Position numbers and translations under genes: made by a program. 64,000 bases of DNA from positions 8,646 through 72,645 of the forward strand of contig CAZYMF010000004.1 of the NCBI GenBank assembly GCA_964648215.1, in the 5' to 3' direction. Each line of letters begins with the position of its first letter. Within the stretch, counting starts at the first letter, position 1. This document shows, one piece after another, positions 8,332 through 16,115 of this stretch. The notes below the pieces were generated by a model. It was not told the DNA's origin and did not search any database. It worked only from the letters and a program-made list of their open reading frames with translations. This DNA is from CAZYMF01 sp964648215 (lineage in GTDB: Bacteria; Desulfobacterota; Binatia; HRBIN30; JACQVA1).

Positions 8332-9405
8332 ATGTGGACTTACGGTCTCCTTTGCGGCACGGCGGCTGCGGTGGCGTTTCTCCTCACACCGGCGGTGCGC
8401 CTGCTGGCGTTGCATTTCGGCGCCGTCGACGAGCCCGGCGGCCGGCGGGCGCACCGCGGGCGGATCCCGCGCCTGGGCGGCCTGGCCGTGTTGGGTGCCG
8501 GCCTCCTCGGGCTGTTGTTGCCGTGGCTGGGCGGGGTGCCGGTGTTCGCCGCGCTGATCGCCCGCGGCTGGAGGCTGGGCTGGTTCTTGGCGGGAACGCT
8601 GCTGATCACCGCTGTCGGCGTTTTCGACGACTGCCGCGAGGCGACGCCGTGGCCCAAGCTCGCGTTCGAGACGCTGGCGGCGGTGGTCGCGGTCGCCGGC
8701 GGCTTCGGCTTCTCCGCCGTGTCGAATCCGTTCACCGGCGGCTCCATCGAGCTCGGCGCGCTGGGAGCCTTGCTCTCCGTGCTGTGGATCGTCGGCATCA
8801 CCAACGCCTTCAACCTCATCGACGGACTGGACGGTCTGGCGGCCGGCGTTGCCCTGATCGCCGCGGCGACCATCTTCGTGCTCGCGGGGGTGCAGGCGCG
8901 CCCGGACGCGGCCGTGCTCACCGCCGTGCTCGCCGGCGCGCTGCTCGGCTTTCTGCGCTACAACTTTCATCCCGCCTCGATCTTCCTTGGCGACTCCGGC
9001 AGCTTGTTGCTCGGCTACGTGCTCTCGGTGCTGTCCATCCAAGGGCAGCAAAAGGTCCCGACCGTCGTCGTCCTGCTGGTGCCGATCCTGGTGCTCGCCC
9101 TGCCGATCGTGGAGACCGTGGTCACCGTCGTGCGCCGCTACGGTCGCGAGGGCGCGGCGGGTCTCTTCCACGCCGATCGTGAGCACATCCACCACCGCCT
9201 GGTGATGCGGGGCATGGCGCCGCGGCGCGCGGTGTTGCTGCTCTACGGTATCTGCAGCGGCCTCGGCCTGCTGGCGGTGCTCGCCGTGGTCGCCGGCGGA
9301 CCGGGCAGCGCGGTGCTCGTGCTGGTCGCCGCCCTCGCCGGCTATTTCGGGCTGCGCCGTCTGGGGTACGGCTTCGTGCGCGGCGGAACCCTGACCCATG
9401 ACTGA
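8332..9405 (+). CDS. WecA/TagO-like polyprenyl-phosphate HexNAc-1-phosphate transferase
   Basis: This is a 357-residue integral membrane enzyme of the MraY/WecA superfamily (about 10-11 TM). It carries the Mg-binding FDD at 98-100, NAFNLIDGLDGLAAG at 158-172, FLGDSGS at 218-224 and the C-terminal HIHHRL at 285-290. That HxHH box is typical of WecA-type GlcNAc transferases rather than MraY. The family transfers a sugar-1-phosphate from UDP-sugar to undecaprenyl phosphate; eukaryotic ALG7 is a homologue. The MWTYG start was chosen because it opens the first TM segment, and an in-frame GTG 18 bp upstream is possible. It diverges from the MurG-like gene and heads the plus-strand operon. Confidence 0.87.
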   Translation: MWTYGLLCGTAAAVAFLLTPAVRLLALHFGAVDEPGGRRAHRGRIPRLGGLAVLGAGLLGLLLPWLGGVPVFAALIARGWRLGWFLAGTLLITAVGVFDDCREATPWPKLAFETLAAVVAVAGGFGFSAVSNPFTGGSIELGALGALLSVLWIVGITNAFNLIDGLDGLAAGVALIAAATIFVLAGVQARPDAAVLTAVLAGALLGFLRYNFHPASIFLGDSGSLLLGYVLSVLSIQGQQKVPTVVVLLVPILVLALPIVETVVTVVRRYGREGAAGLFHADREHIHHRLVMRGMAPRRAVLLLYGICSGLGLLAVLAVVAGGPGSAVLVLVAALAGYFGLRRLGYGFVRGGTLTHD

Positions 9406-10144
9406 AGCGTCACCCGGGCCCTCGTCGCCCACGGCGGGCTCGACCACACTGGTCCTGCTGTCCTACGACGAGCGCGAGGCCCTCGAGCGGCTCCTGCCGC
9501 TGATCCCCCTCCACCTCTTCGAGCGGGTCGTCGCCATCGACCCGGGCTCGACCGACGGCACGTTGGCTCTGTACGAGGCGCGCGGGATTCCGTGCGTGAT
9601 TCAACCCGCGCGCGGGCGCGGCAATGCGTTCTTGCTGGCGGCGGAGATCGTCGACAGCGAGCGGGTGGTCTTCTTCAGCGCCGACGGCAACGAGAACCCG
9701 GAAGATCTGCCCCTGCTGCTCCGCTATCTCGACGAGGGCAACGACCTGGTCATCGGCGGCCGCTTCCTCCGCCCCGGATCGTGCAGCGACAACAGCGACG
9801 ACCCCTGGCGGTTGCGCCGCGCCGGCTCGATCGGCTTCAGCCTGGTCGTCCGGCTGCTGTGGGGCTGCGACGTGTGGGACTCGTGCAACGGCTTTCGCGG
9901 CTTCCGCGTCGAGGCCATGCGGCGCCTGCGTCTGGACGCGCCGTTGCACGAGATCGAGCTGCAGAGCACCATCCGCGCCGCCAAGCTGGGCATGAAGATC
10001 AAGGAGTTCCCGACCCGCGAGCTGCGGCGGATGGGCGGCTGGCGCAAGCCGACCGCCGGGACCTGGACCCTGGGTTGGAGGACGGCTCTCTATCTCGTGC
10101 GCGAGATCCTCATCGGCCGGCGCTTCGATGGCTCGCCGCGCTGA
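9398..10144 (+). CDS. Dpm1-like GT2 glycosyltransferase
   Basis: This 248-residue GT-A fold enzyme has AIDPGSTDGT at about 46-55 and the acidic nucleotide/metal region SADGNENPED at 94-103, then CNGFRGFRVEAM, where GT2 enzymes carry an acceptor loop. There are no clear TM helices, as in soluble Dpm1. It overlaps the WecA gene by 8 bp and the GT39-like gene by 17 bp, so the three are translationally linked. Beside a lipid-phosphate-sugar-dependent GT39, the simplest role is synthesis of polyprenyl-phosphate mannose or another hexose. The sugar cannot be read from the sequence. Confidence 0.8.
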   Translation: MTEASPGPSSPTAGSTTLVLLSYDEREALERLLPLIPLHLFERVVAIDPGSTDGTLALYEARGIPCVIQPARGRGNAFLLAAEIVDSERVVFFSADGNENPEDLPLLLRYLDEGNDLVIGGRFLRPGSCSDNSDDPWRLRRAGSIGFSLVVRLLWGCDVWDSCNGFRGFRVEAMRRLRLDAPLHEIELQSTIRAAKLGMKIKEFPTRELRRMGGWRKPTAGTWTLGWRTALYLVREILIGRRFDGSPR

Positions 10145-11603
10145 CCCCCCGGCCGCGCCCGCCGCCGTCCGCGGCTGGAAGCGGCACCTGCCCGTCCTGC
10201 TGCTGTGTCTGTTCTTCGTCGGGCTCTACGCCACGACGTTGCGGTCGCTGGGGATGCTGGGATGGGACGAGTCGGAGTACGCCTCGCTGGGCCGCTCGGT
10301 GCTGCGGGGCGAGGGATTCTCGATCAGCGGGCGGCCCAACTCGCTGCGCCCGCCGCTGCTGCCGCTGGCGGTGACGGCGAGCTTGCTGGTGACCGGCAGC
10401 GCCAGCGACGTCGCCGCGAAGCTGCCCAACCTCTCCTTCAGCGCGCTCGCCCTCCTGGTCGTCTACGCGGCGATGGCGCGCGAGCGGGACCGCCTCACCG
10501 CCTGGATCGCCACCGCCTTTCTCGGGCTGATGCCGACGTTCTGGCTCTTCACCCCCAGGTTGCTGACCGAGATTCCGTTCATGGCGTTCTTCACCGCCGC
10601 GATCGCGTGCTTCTATTTCGGCCTCTACCGTGACGGGCGTTTCTTCTATGTCAGCTGGATCTCCGTCGCGCTGGCGTTGCTGAGCCGCTACACGGCGGTG
10701 CTGTTCGGGCCCATCGCGCTGGCTTTCACGCTGATGGCGCTTGCCGCCGCCGACGCCCGCCAACGGATCCGTGGGCGGCACTTCTGGCTCTCCCCCTTCG
10801 CCGGCCTGGCGCTGTTGCTGCCCTGGCTGCTGCGCCAGCAGCTCGTCTTCGGCAGCGCCCTGGTCGGGTTTCAGCATGCCTCCGGGCAGCTGCAGGCGTA
10901 CCTGCCGGGGGTCTCGATGCCGTGGTACTTCTACCCGGCCCACGTCCCGGGGATGGTCTCGCCGCTGCTGTGCGCGCCGTTGCTCGTCGGCATCGTCTGG
11001 GCGGTGCGGACGCGGGACCGCTTTGCCTTGCACTGCCTCTTCGTGGTCGGGTTCGTCTTGCTGTGGTTCAGCGCCTATCGCTTCAAGGAGATCCGCATGG
11101 CGACGTCGACGTTGCCCTTCCTGGCCATGGTGGCGGCGCTCGGTGTGACGCAGGTCGTTCTGCCGCGGCGGCTGACGGCACCCGTGCTCGGCGGGGTCGC
11201 CGTCTTCCTGATCGGTGTCTTCGCCTTCTCCTTCGTCAGGACGCACCGATTCTTCTCGCGCGCGGTGACGCTCGGCTATCCCTCCTTCACCGAAGCGATG
11301 CGTGCGGTGCGCGAGCGCACGGCGCCCAACACCGTCCTGATGGGCGCCAGCGTGCCGCAGATCTTCTGGTACGCCGATCGTCACGTCGTCGATTTCCCCG
11401 ACGAGAAGGATCTCCCCGGGGCCTTGCGGCGGTGCGACTGGGTGGTCGTGGTCAACTTCGAGCGCGGACAGAAGCCCTATGCGCGCCAGTTGCTGGCCAA
11501 GGTGACCCAGGAGGACGGTGCGCAAGGGAACGCGCTCGTCTCCCGCGATGTGCGTTTCACCACGGTGTTGATTCGCGCCTCGCTGTTGCGGGAGCGGTTG
11601 TAG
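10128..11603 (+). CDS. GT39/ArnT-like membrane glycosyltransferase (PMT_2)
   Basis: This 491-residue protein has about 10-12 TM segments. The first periplasmic loop has GWDESEYASLGRSVL with the Asp-Glu pair at 47-48, followed by RPPLLPLAV, the arrangement of GT-C enzymes of the PMT_2/ArnT group. These use polyprenyl-phosphate sugars on the outer leaflet. The start overlaps the upstream GT2, the likely donor-maker. In this cluster it may extend the flipped lipid-linked glycan, as ALG3/9/12-type GT-C enzymes do in eukaryotes, or it may glycosylate proteins or lipid A. The acceptor is unknown. Confidence 0.78.
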   Translation: MARRADPPAAPAAVRGWKRHLPVLLLCLFFVGLYATTLRSLGMLGWDESEYASLGRSVLRGEGFSISGRPNSLRPPLLPLAVTASLLVTGSASDVAAKLPNLSFSALALLVVYAAMARERDRLTAWIATAFLGLMPTFWLFTPRLLTEIPFMAFFTAAIACFYFGLYRDGRFFYVSWISVALALLSRYTAVLFGPIALAFTLMALAAADARQRIRGRHFWLSPFAGLALLLPWLLRQQLVFGSALVGFQHASGQLQAYLPGVSMPWYFYPAHVPGMVSPLLCAPLLVGIVWAVRTRDRFALHCLFVVGFVLLWFSAYRFKEIRMATSTLPFLAMVAALGVTQVVLPRRLTAPVLGGVAVFLIGVFAFSFVRTHRFFSRAVTLGYPSFTEAMRAVRERTAPNTVLMGASVPQIFWYADRHVVDFPDEKDLPGALRRCDWVVVVNFERGQKPYARQLLAKVTQEDGAQGNALVSRDVRFTTVLIRASLLRERL

Positions 11604-11711
11604 CCGGCCGCGGCGGTTCCCCTCTTGGCGGGGCTGTGCCATAAACCAACGCGATCGCGGAGACGTCCCCGGCATGGCGATGACGAAAATCCTGGCGGCG
11701 GCCGCGCGGGT

Positions 11712-12989
11712 TTGAGCGACTTGCCGCGACCGCAGCGAGTGGCCGTCGTCGTGCTCGGTGATCTCGGGCGCAGCCCGCGGATGCAGTACCACGCGCAGGC
11801 GCTGGCCGGCGCCGGCGTCGAGGTGGATCTGATCGGCTACGAGGGCAGCGAGCTGCCGCGCGAACTGCGCGAGAGCCCGCGCCTGCGCTGTCATTTGCTG
11901 CGCGCGAGCCGGCCGGCGCCGCGCCGGCCGCGGCTGCTCTTCGTCGCCGGCTCCGCCCTGCGCGTGCTGCGGCAATGCGGCCAACTGCTGTGGGTGCTGC
12001 TGTTTCGCATCGACCGACCCAACGTCGTCGTGGTGCAGAATCCGCCGGCGGTGCCGACGCTGTTGCTGGCCGTGCTGGCGGCGCGGGTGCGCCGGGCCAA
12101 GCTGGTGGTCGATTGGCACAATTTCGGGTACGCGATGCTCGCTCTGTCGCTCGACCCGCATCATCCGCTCGTTCGCGTCGCGCGCTGGTACGAGCGCCGT
12201 CTGGCGCGCTTTGCCGACGCGCACCTGTGCGTGTCGCGGGCGATGCAGGCGACGATGCGAACGCAGTGGGGCGTCGCGGCGGCGGTGCTCTACGATCGAC
12301 CCGCGGCGCGCTTTCAAGCGGCGTCGGCCGAGGCGCGGCGGGAGCTGCGGCAACGGCTCGCAGAGGCGGTTCCCGAAATGGTCGTCGCCCGGCCGCCGGC
12401 CATCGTCGTCAGCCCGACGAGCTGGACGGCGGACGAGGACTTCGATCTCTTGCTCGACGCCGTTCAACGCTGCGACCGCTTGCTGTCCGAGCCCGCGCCA
12501 GGGTCCGAGCCGGAGCGCGTGGCGCTCCTCGTTCTTCTCACCGGCCGGGGCCCGCTGCGCGCGGCTTACGAGGAACGGATGCGCCGGATGCCGCTGCGAC
12601 GGATTCGCCTGCGCGCGCTGTGGCTGAGCCCGCCGGACTATCCGCTGCTGCTGGCGGCCGCCGATCTCGGCCTCTGCCTCCACCGCTCGGCCGCGGGAGT
12701 AGATCTGCCGATGAAGGTCAGCGACATGTTCGGCGCCGGCTTGCCCGTGTGCGCGTTCGACTACGGGCCCTGTCTCGCCGAGCTGGTGCACGCGGGCGAA
12801 AACGGGCTGCTGTTTTCCTCGGCCGAAGAGCTGGCGCGGCAGCTTTGCCGAGTCGCGGGCGAGCTTCCCGGCGGTGCGTCGTGGCTGGAGCGGTTGCGGG
12901 AGAACGTCCTTGCGCACCGCCAGACGTGGGAGGAAGGTTGGCAGCGGGAGGCCTGGCCGGTGCTCTCCCGGCTGCTGGGGGCCGAGTAG
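11712..12989 (+). CDS. ALG1-like (GT33-type) beta-mannosyltransferase
   Basis: The enzyme is 425 residues from a TTG at 11712; an in-frame TTG at 11625 would add 29 unconserved residues. The blocks match eukaryotic ALG1 in order: LGDLGRSPRMQYHA (15-28), VQNPPAVPTLL (108-118), DWHNFGYAMLAL (134-145), SPTSWTADEDFDLLLDA (234-250), DYPLLLAAADLGLCLH (309-324), and DLPMKVSDMFGAGLPVCAFD (331-350) followed by HAGENGLLF. ALG1 adds the first, beta-1,4-linked mannose to GlcNAc2-PP-dolichol on the cytosolic face. Here the predicted acceptor is a polyprenyl-PP-linked disaccharide. Unlike human ALG1 there is no long N-terminal TM anchor. The match is close for a bacterium; acceptor and linkage are inference. 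Confidence 0.82.
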   Translation: MSDLPRPQRVAVVVLGDLGRSPRMQYHAQALAGAGVEVDLIGYEGSELPRELRESPRLRCHLLRASRPAPRRPRLLFVAGSALRVLRQCGQLLWVLLFRIDRPNVVVVQNPPAVPTLLLAVLAARVRRAKLVVDWHNFGYAMLALSLDPHHPLVRVARWYERRLARFADAHLCVSRAMQATMRTQWGVAAAVLYDRPAARFQAASAEARRELRQRLAEAVPEMVVARPPAIVVSPTSWTADEDFDLLLDAVQRCDRLLSEPAPGSEPERVALLVLLTGRGPLRAAYEERMRRMPLRRIRLRALWLSPPDYPLLLAAADLGLCLHRSAAGVDLPMKVSDMFGAGLPVCAFDYGPCLAELVHAGENGLLFSSAEELARQLCRVAGELPGGASWLERLRENVLAHRQTWEEGWQREAWPVLSRLLGAE

Positions 12990-13025
12990 GATTCGACCCG
13001 GTCGCCCCACCTTGGTAGAGCTGGC

Positions 13026-14270
13026 ATGGGAAATGGTTCCGAAAGGCAGCGCTTGAAGATCGCCATCCTTCATCCCGACCTCGGCATCGGCGGCGCCGAG
13101 CGGCTGATCGTCGATGCCGCCGTGCAGCTCCAGGCTGCCGGACACCGGGTCACGATCTTCACCAATCACCACGACCCGGCGCACTGCTTCGCGCCCACCG
13201 CCGACGGCACCCTGGAGGTGCGAGTCTTCGGCGCGTCTCTCCCGAGCCACGTCGCGCAGCATCTGCGCGCGCCCTGTGCCGTGACGAGGATGCTCTACCT
13301 CTGCGGGGCGGCGGCCCGCCACGGCCCGTTCGACGTCTTCCTCTGCGACCTGGTGGCGCACGTGATCCCGGCGCTCAAGTGGCTCGCCCGGACCCCGGTC
13401 GTCTTCTACTGTCACTTTCCCGATCAGTTGCTGGTCACGCGCGATCGGTGGCCGTATCGCCTCTATCGCCTGCCCATCGATCGTCTCGAGCAATGGGCCA
13501 CGGGGCACGCCGATCGCGTCCTGGTCAACAGCCGCTTCACCGCGGCGATGTTTGGGAAGGCGTTTCCCCGTTTGCACTGGCTCACTCCCGACGTTCTCTA
13601 TCCCGCCACCGGCGACGTCGACGGCTGCGTCGAAACGACCCCGGGGGACGAGCCCATGTTGCTGGCGATCGGGCGCTATGATCGTTCCAAGAAGATGGTT
13701 CTCGCCGTCGAAGCCCTGGCGCACTTGCGCCAATGCCTGCCCGCGCCCGCGGCGGACAAGGTGCGCCTGGTGATCGCCGGTCACTACGACGCCGGCTCTC
13801 GCGAGAACGTGCTGGCGATGCGGGAGCTGGAGTCGGCCGTGCGCGCCTTCGGGCTGCAGGAGCAGGTGACGCTGCGGCGCTCGCTGTCGGATGCGGAGCG
13901 CATCGATCTCCTGGAGCGCTGCTCGTGCCTCGTCCACACCATGCCCAACGAGCACTTCGGCCTGGTTCCCGTCGAGGCGATGGCCGCGGGCAGACCGGTG
14001 GTCGCGGTGCGCCGGGGCGGGGTGATGGAGACGGTGCGCCACGGCGAGACGGGCCTGCTGTGCGAGCCCAACCCGGAGGCTTTTGCCGCGGCCCTGGCGC
14101 GCTTGCTGCGCGATCGCGACGAGGCCGCGCGCATGGGGCGGGCGGCGCGGCTGCGTGCTCGGACGCTCTTTTCCCGCGCCGCCTTCGGCGAGCGTCTCGA
14201 CGCCATCGTTCGCGAGGTGGCGGCCAAGAAGGCCGGCGCCGAGAGGGGAGCGGCGTGCTCGGCAGCCTGA
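13026..14270 (+). CDS. ALG2-like GT4 mannosyltransferase
   Basis: This protein has 414 residues from the ATG at 13026; a TTG at 13053 after an AAAGG site is an alternative start. ALG2-specific blocks are visible: HPDLGIGGAERLIVDAA (16-32), NHHDPAHCF (47-55), FYCHFPDQLL (127-136), YRLPIDRLE, AIGRYDRSKK (214-223), AGHYD with ENV, RSLSDAERIDLL, and the E-x7-E catalytic segment NEHFGLVPVEAM (308-319) followed by LLCEP. ALG2 adds alpha-1,3 and alpha-1,6 mannoses to the ALG1 product. The gene begins 36 bp after the ALG1-like gene and overlaps the ABC flippase by 16 bp, so the three should be co-expressed. The family match is strong; dual linkage activity is inference. Confidence 0.82.
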   Translation: MGNGSERQRLKIAILHPDLGIGGAERLIVDAAVQLQAAGHRVTIFTNHHDPAHCFAPTADGTLEVRVFGASLPSHVAQHLRAPCAVTRMLYLCGAAARHGPFDVFLCDLVAHVIPALKWLARTPVVFYCHFPDQLLVTRDRWPYRLYRLPIDRLEQWATGHADRVLVNSRFTAAMFGKAFPRLHWLTPDVLYPATGDVDGCVETTPGDEPMLLAIGRYDRSKKMVLAVEALAHLRQCLPAPAADKVRLVIAGHYDAGSRENVLAMRELESAVRAFGLQEQVTLRRSLSDAERIDLLERCSCLVHTMPNEHFGLVPVEAMAAGRPVVAVRRGGVMETVRHGETGLLCEPNPEAFAAALARLLRDRDEAARMGRAARLRARTLFSRAAFGERLDAIVREVAAKKAGAERGAACSAA

Positions 14271-16102
14271 AGAAATGCCTCCGCTTTCTCAGCCCCAGCG
14301 ACCGCTGGCGCTGGGCGAGCTTGATCCCGCTGATCGTCGTGGCCGCCGCGATGGAGGCCGTCGGCGCCGCGGGCGTGTTCCTGCTCATCAAGCTCACCGC
14401 CGATCCGTCGCAGGTGTCCTCGGTGCCGGTCATCTCCGGTCTCTACGCGCGGCTGCCGTGGCACGGCGACAAGGCGATCATTCTCGAAGCCACGTTTCTG
14501 ATCGCGTCGTACTACCTGCTGAAGAACGCCTCGCTGGCCCTGATCTCGGCGCGGCAGAACAGGGTCGTCGGCGAATCGGTGGCGCGGCTGGGGCGCGAGA
14601 TGCTGAAGGGCTACCTCGCGGTGCCTTTCGCCTTCCACCTGCGGCGCAACTCCGCCGATCTGATCCGCAACGCAACCGACTCGGTCGACCGCGTGTTCCG
14701 GTTCGTCCTGGCATCGATCGTGGCCGGGTGCGCCGAGGCTCTGATCGTCCTCGGCATCATCGTCGTGCTGCTGACGACGGCGCCTGGGCTGGCGCTCACC
14801 GCGGTGGTCATCCTGTTCGCGCTGCTGGCCGGTGTCATCCGCGGCACGCGACGGGTTCTGCTGCAATGGGGGCGCGAGGATCAGCGGTTGCGGGGAGCGG
14901 CGCTGCAGACCCTGCAGCAGGCGCTGGCGGGCGTGAAGGAGGTGAAGCTCCGCGGCTGCGAGCCCTTCTACTTCGAGCGTTTCTGGGCGCAGGAGGACGA
15001 TCTGGCGCGGGCGCGCGCGCGCTACGACACGTTGTCGATGGCCTCGCGGCTGCTGATCGAGGCGGTCTTCGTGTGTGGCCTGCTGCTGGTGATCACCCTG
15101 GTGACCCTGCGGGGGCGGGGCCCGGACCTCGTCCCGTTGCTCGGCCTCTACGCCTACGCGGGTTTTCGCATCATTCCCTCGCTCAATCGGATTCTCATGT
15201 ACGTCAGCAGCATTCGCTACGGCGCCGGCGCCGTCGAGCCGCTCTACGAGGACTGGCAGATGTTCCTTCGCCTGCCGCCGCCACCGGAGGCCGTCTCCGC
15301 GCGTGCCGTGACCTTCGCCGACCGGCTGGTTCTCGACGGCGTGTCGTATCAGTACGAGGGGGCGTCGGCTGCCGCGCTGGAGAACGTCTCGCTGGCGATT
15401 CGACCCGGCGAATCGATCGGGATCGTCGGCCCGACGGGAGCCGGGAAGAGCACCCTGATCGACGTCGTGCTCGGGTTGCTGGTCCCCTCGCGGGGGCGGG
15501 TCACGGCCGACGGCGTGAACATCTTCGAGGCGCTGGCGGCGTGGCAACGGAAGATCGGCTATGTCCCCCAAACGGTGCATCTGACCGATGATACCCTGCG
15601 CCGCAACATTGCCTTCGGCATCGAGGACGACGGGATCGACGACGACAAGATCCGGCGGGCGCTGCGCATGGCGCAGCTGGAGGATGTCGTCGGCTCTCTT
15701 GCCCTCGGGCTGGAGACCACGATCGGTGAGCGCGGCGTGCGCCTGTCCGGCGGCGAGCGCCAGCGGGTTGCGATCGCCCGCGCCCTCTACCTGCAGCCCG
15801 AGGTGCTGGTGTTCGACGAGGCGACGTCGGCATTGGATGCGCAAACCGAGCGCGAGCTGACGCAGGCGATCGAAGCGCTGCAGGGGCAGAAGACGCTGAT
15901 CATCGTGGCGCACCGCCTGAGCACGGTGCGGCGCTGCGACCGGCTGGTCTTTCTGCGACAGGGTCGCGTGGCCGACGTCGGCTCGTTCGACGAGCTGCTC
16001 GGGCGCAACGCCGCCTTCCGCGCGATGGCGGCGCCGAGCGGCGACGAGGGAATCGCGGCGATGCCGCCGCCGCTCGGTGCCGGCCGCAAAGCGACCGGGT
16101 AG
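14255..16102 (+). CDS. PglK-like ABC transporter / lipid-linked glycan flippase
   Basis: A GTG at 14255 with an upstream GAGGGGAG site was chosen; the longer open frame beginning at 13733 is antisense-like read-through of the ALG2-like gene. The 615 residues form one half-transporter. Residues about 20-320 are the TM domain with six helices. The nucleotide-binding domain has Walker A GPTGAGKST (about 391), signature LSGGERQRVAIARAL (about 498), Walker B VLVFDEATSALD (about 518) and the H-loop VAHRLS. Campylobacter PglK, of the same architecture, flips lipid-linked heptasaccharide for PglB. Position behind ALG1/ALG2-like genes supports that role; a lipid-A-type exporter is the alternative. Confidence 0.8.
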   Translation: MLGSLKKCLRFLSPSDRWRWASLIPLIVVAAAMEAVGAAGVFLLIKLTADPSQVSSVPVISGLYARLPWHGDKAIILEATFLIASYYLLKNASLALISARQNRVVGESVARLGREMLKGYLAVPFAFHLRRNSADLIRNATDSVDRVFRFVLASIVAGCAEALIVLGIIVVLLTTAPGLALTAVVILFALLAGVIRGTRRVLLQWGREDQRLRGAALQTLQQALAGVKEVKLRGCEPFYFERFWAQEDDLARARARYDTLSMASRLLIEAVFVCGLLLVITLVTLRGRGPDLVPLLGLYAYAGFRIIPSLNRILMYVSSIRYGAGAVEPLYEDWQMFLRLPPPPEAVSARAVTFADRLVLDGVSYQYEGASAAALENVSLAIRPGESIGIVGPTGAGKSTLIDVVLGLLVPSRGRVTADGVNIFEALAAWQRKIGYVPQTVHLTDDTLRRNIAFGIEDDGIDDDKIRRALRMAQLEDVVGSLALGLETTIGERGVRLSGGERQRVAIARALYLQPEVLVFDEATSALDAQTERELTQAIEALQGQKTLIIVAHRLSTVRRCDRLVFLRQGRVADVGSFDELLGRNAAFRAMAAPSGDEGIAAMPPPLGAGRKATG

Positions 16103-16115
16103 AGCGCTTCGCCGT

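Larger units (their letters stand above)
4203..16102. other. Candidate eukaryote-like N-glycosylation gene cluster
   Basis: There are eight adjacent genes: STT3 (+), MurG-like GT28 (-), then a tight plus-strand run of WecA, GT2, GT39, ALG1-like, ALG2-like and ABC flippase. The plus-strand run begins 114 bp from the divergent MurG-like start. Within it, spacings are an 8-bp overlap, a 17-bp overlap, about 108 bp, 36 bp and a 16-bp overlap, so most of it is likely one transcript. The set covers lipid-linked glycan initiation, extension, lipid-phosphate sugar donor supply, flipping and transfer to protein. The family calls are seen in the sequence; the pathway is inference. Confidence 0.7.

Noticed and set aside
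11674..11715. 14-codon ORF (MAMTKILAAAARV) before the ALG1-like gene
   Set aside because: Too short to support; a leader-peptide role is speculation.
10110..14042. A 1310-codon open frame antisense to the GT39, ALG1-like and ALG2-like genes
   Set aside because: It is low-complexity, rich in Arg/Gln/His/Pro, and lacks domains. Long antisense frames are expected in such GC-rich DNA.
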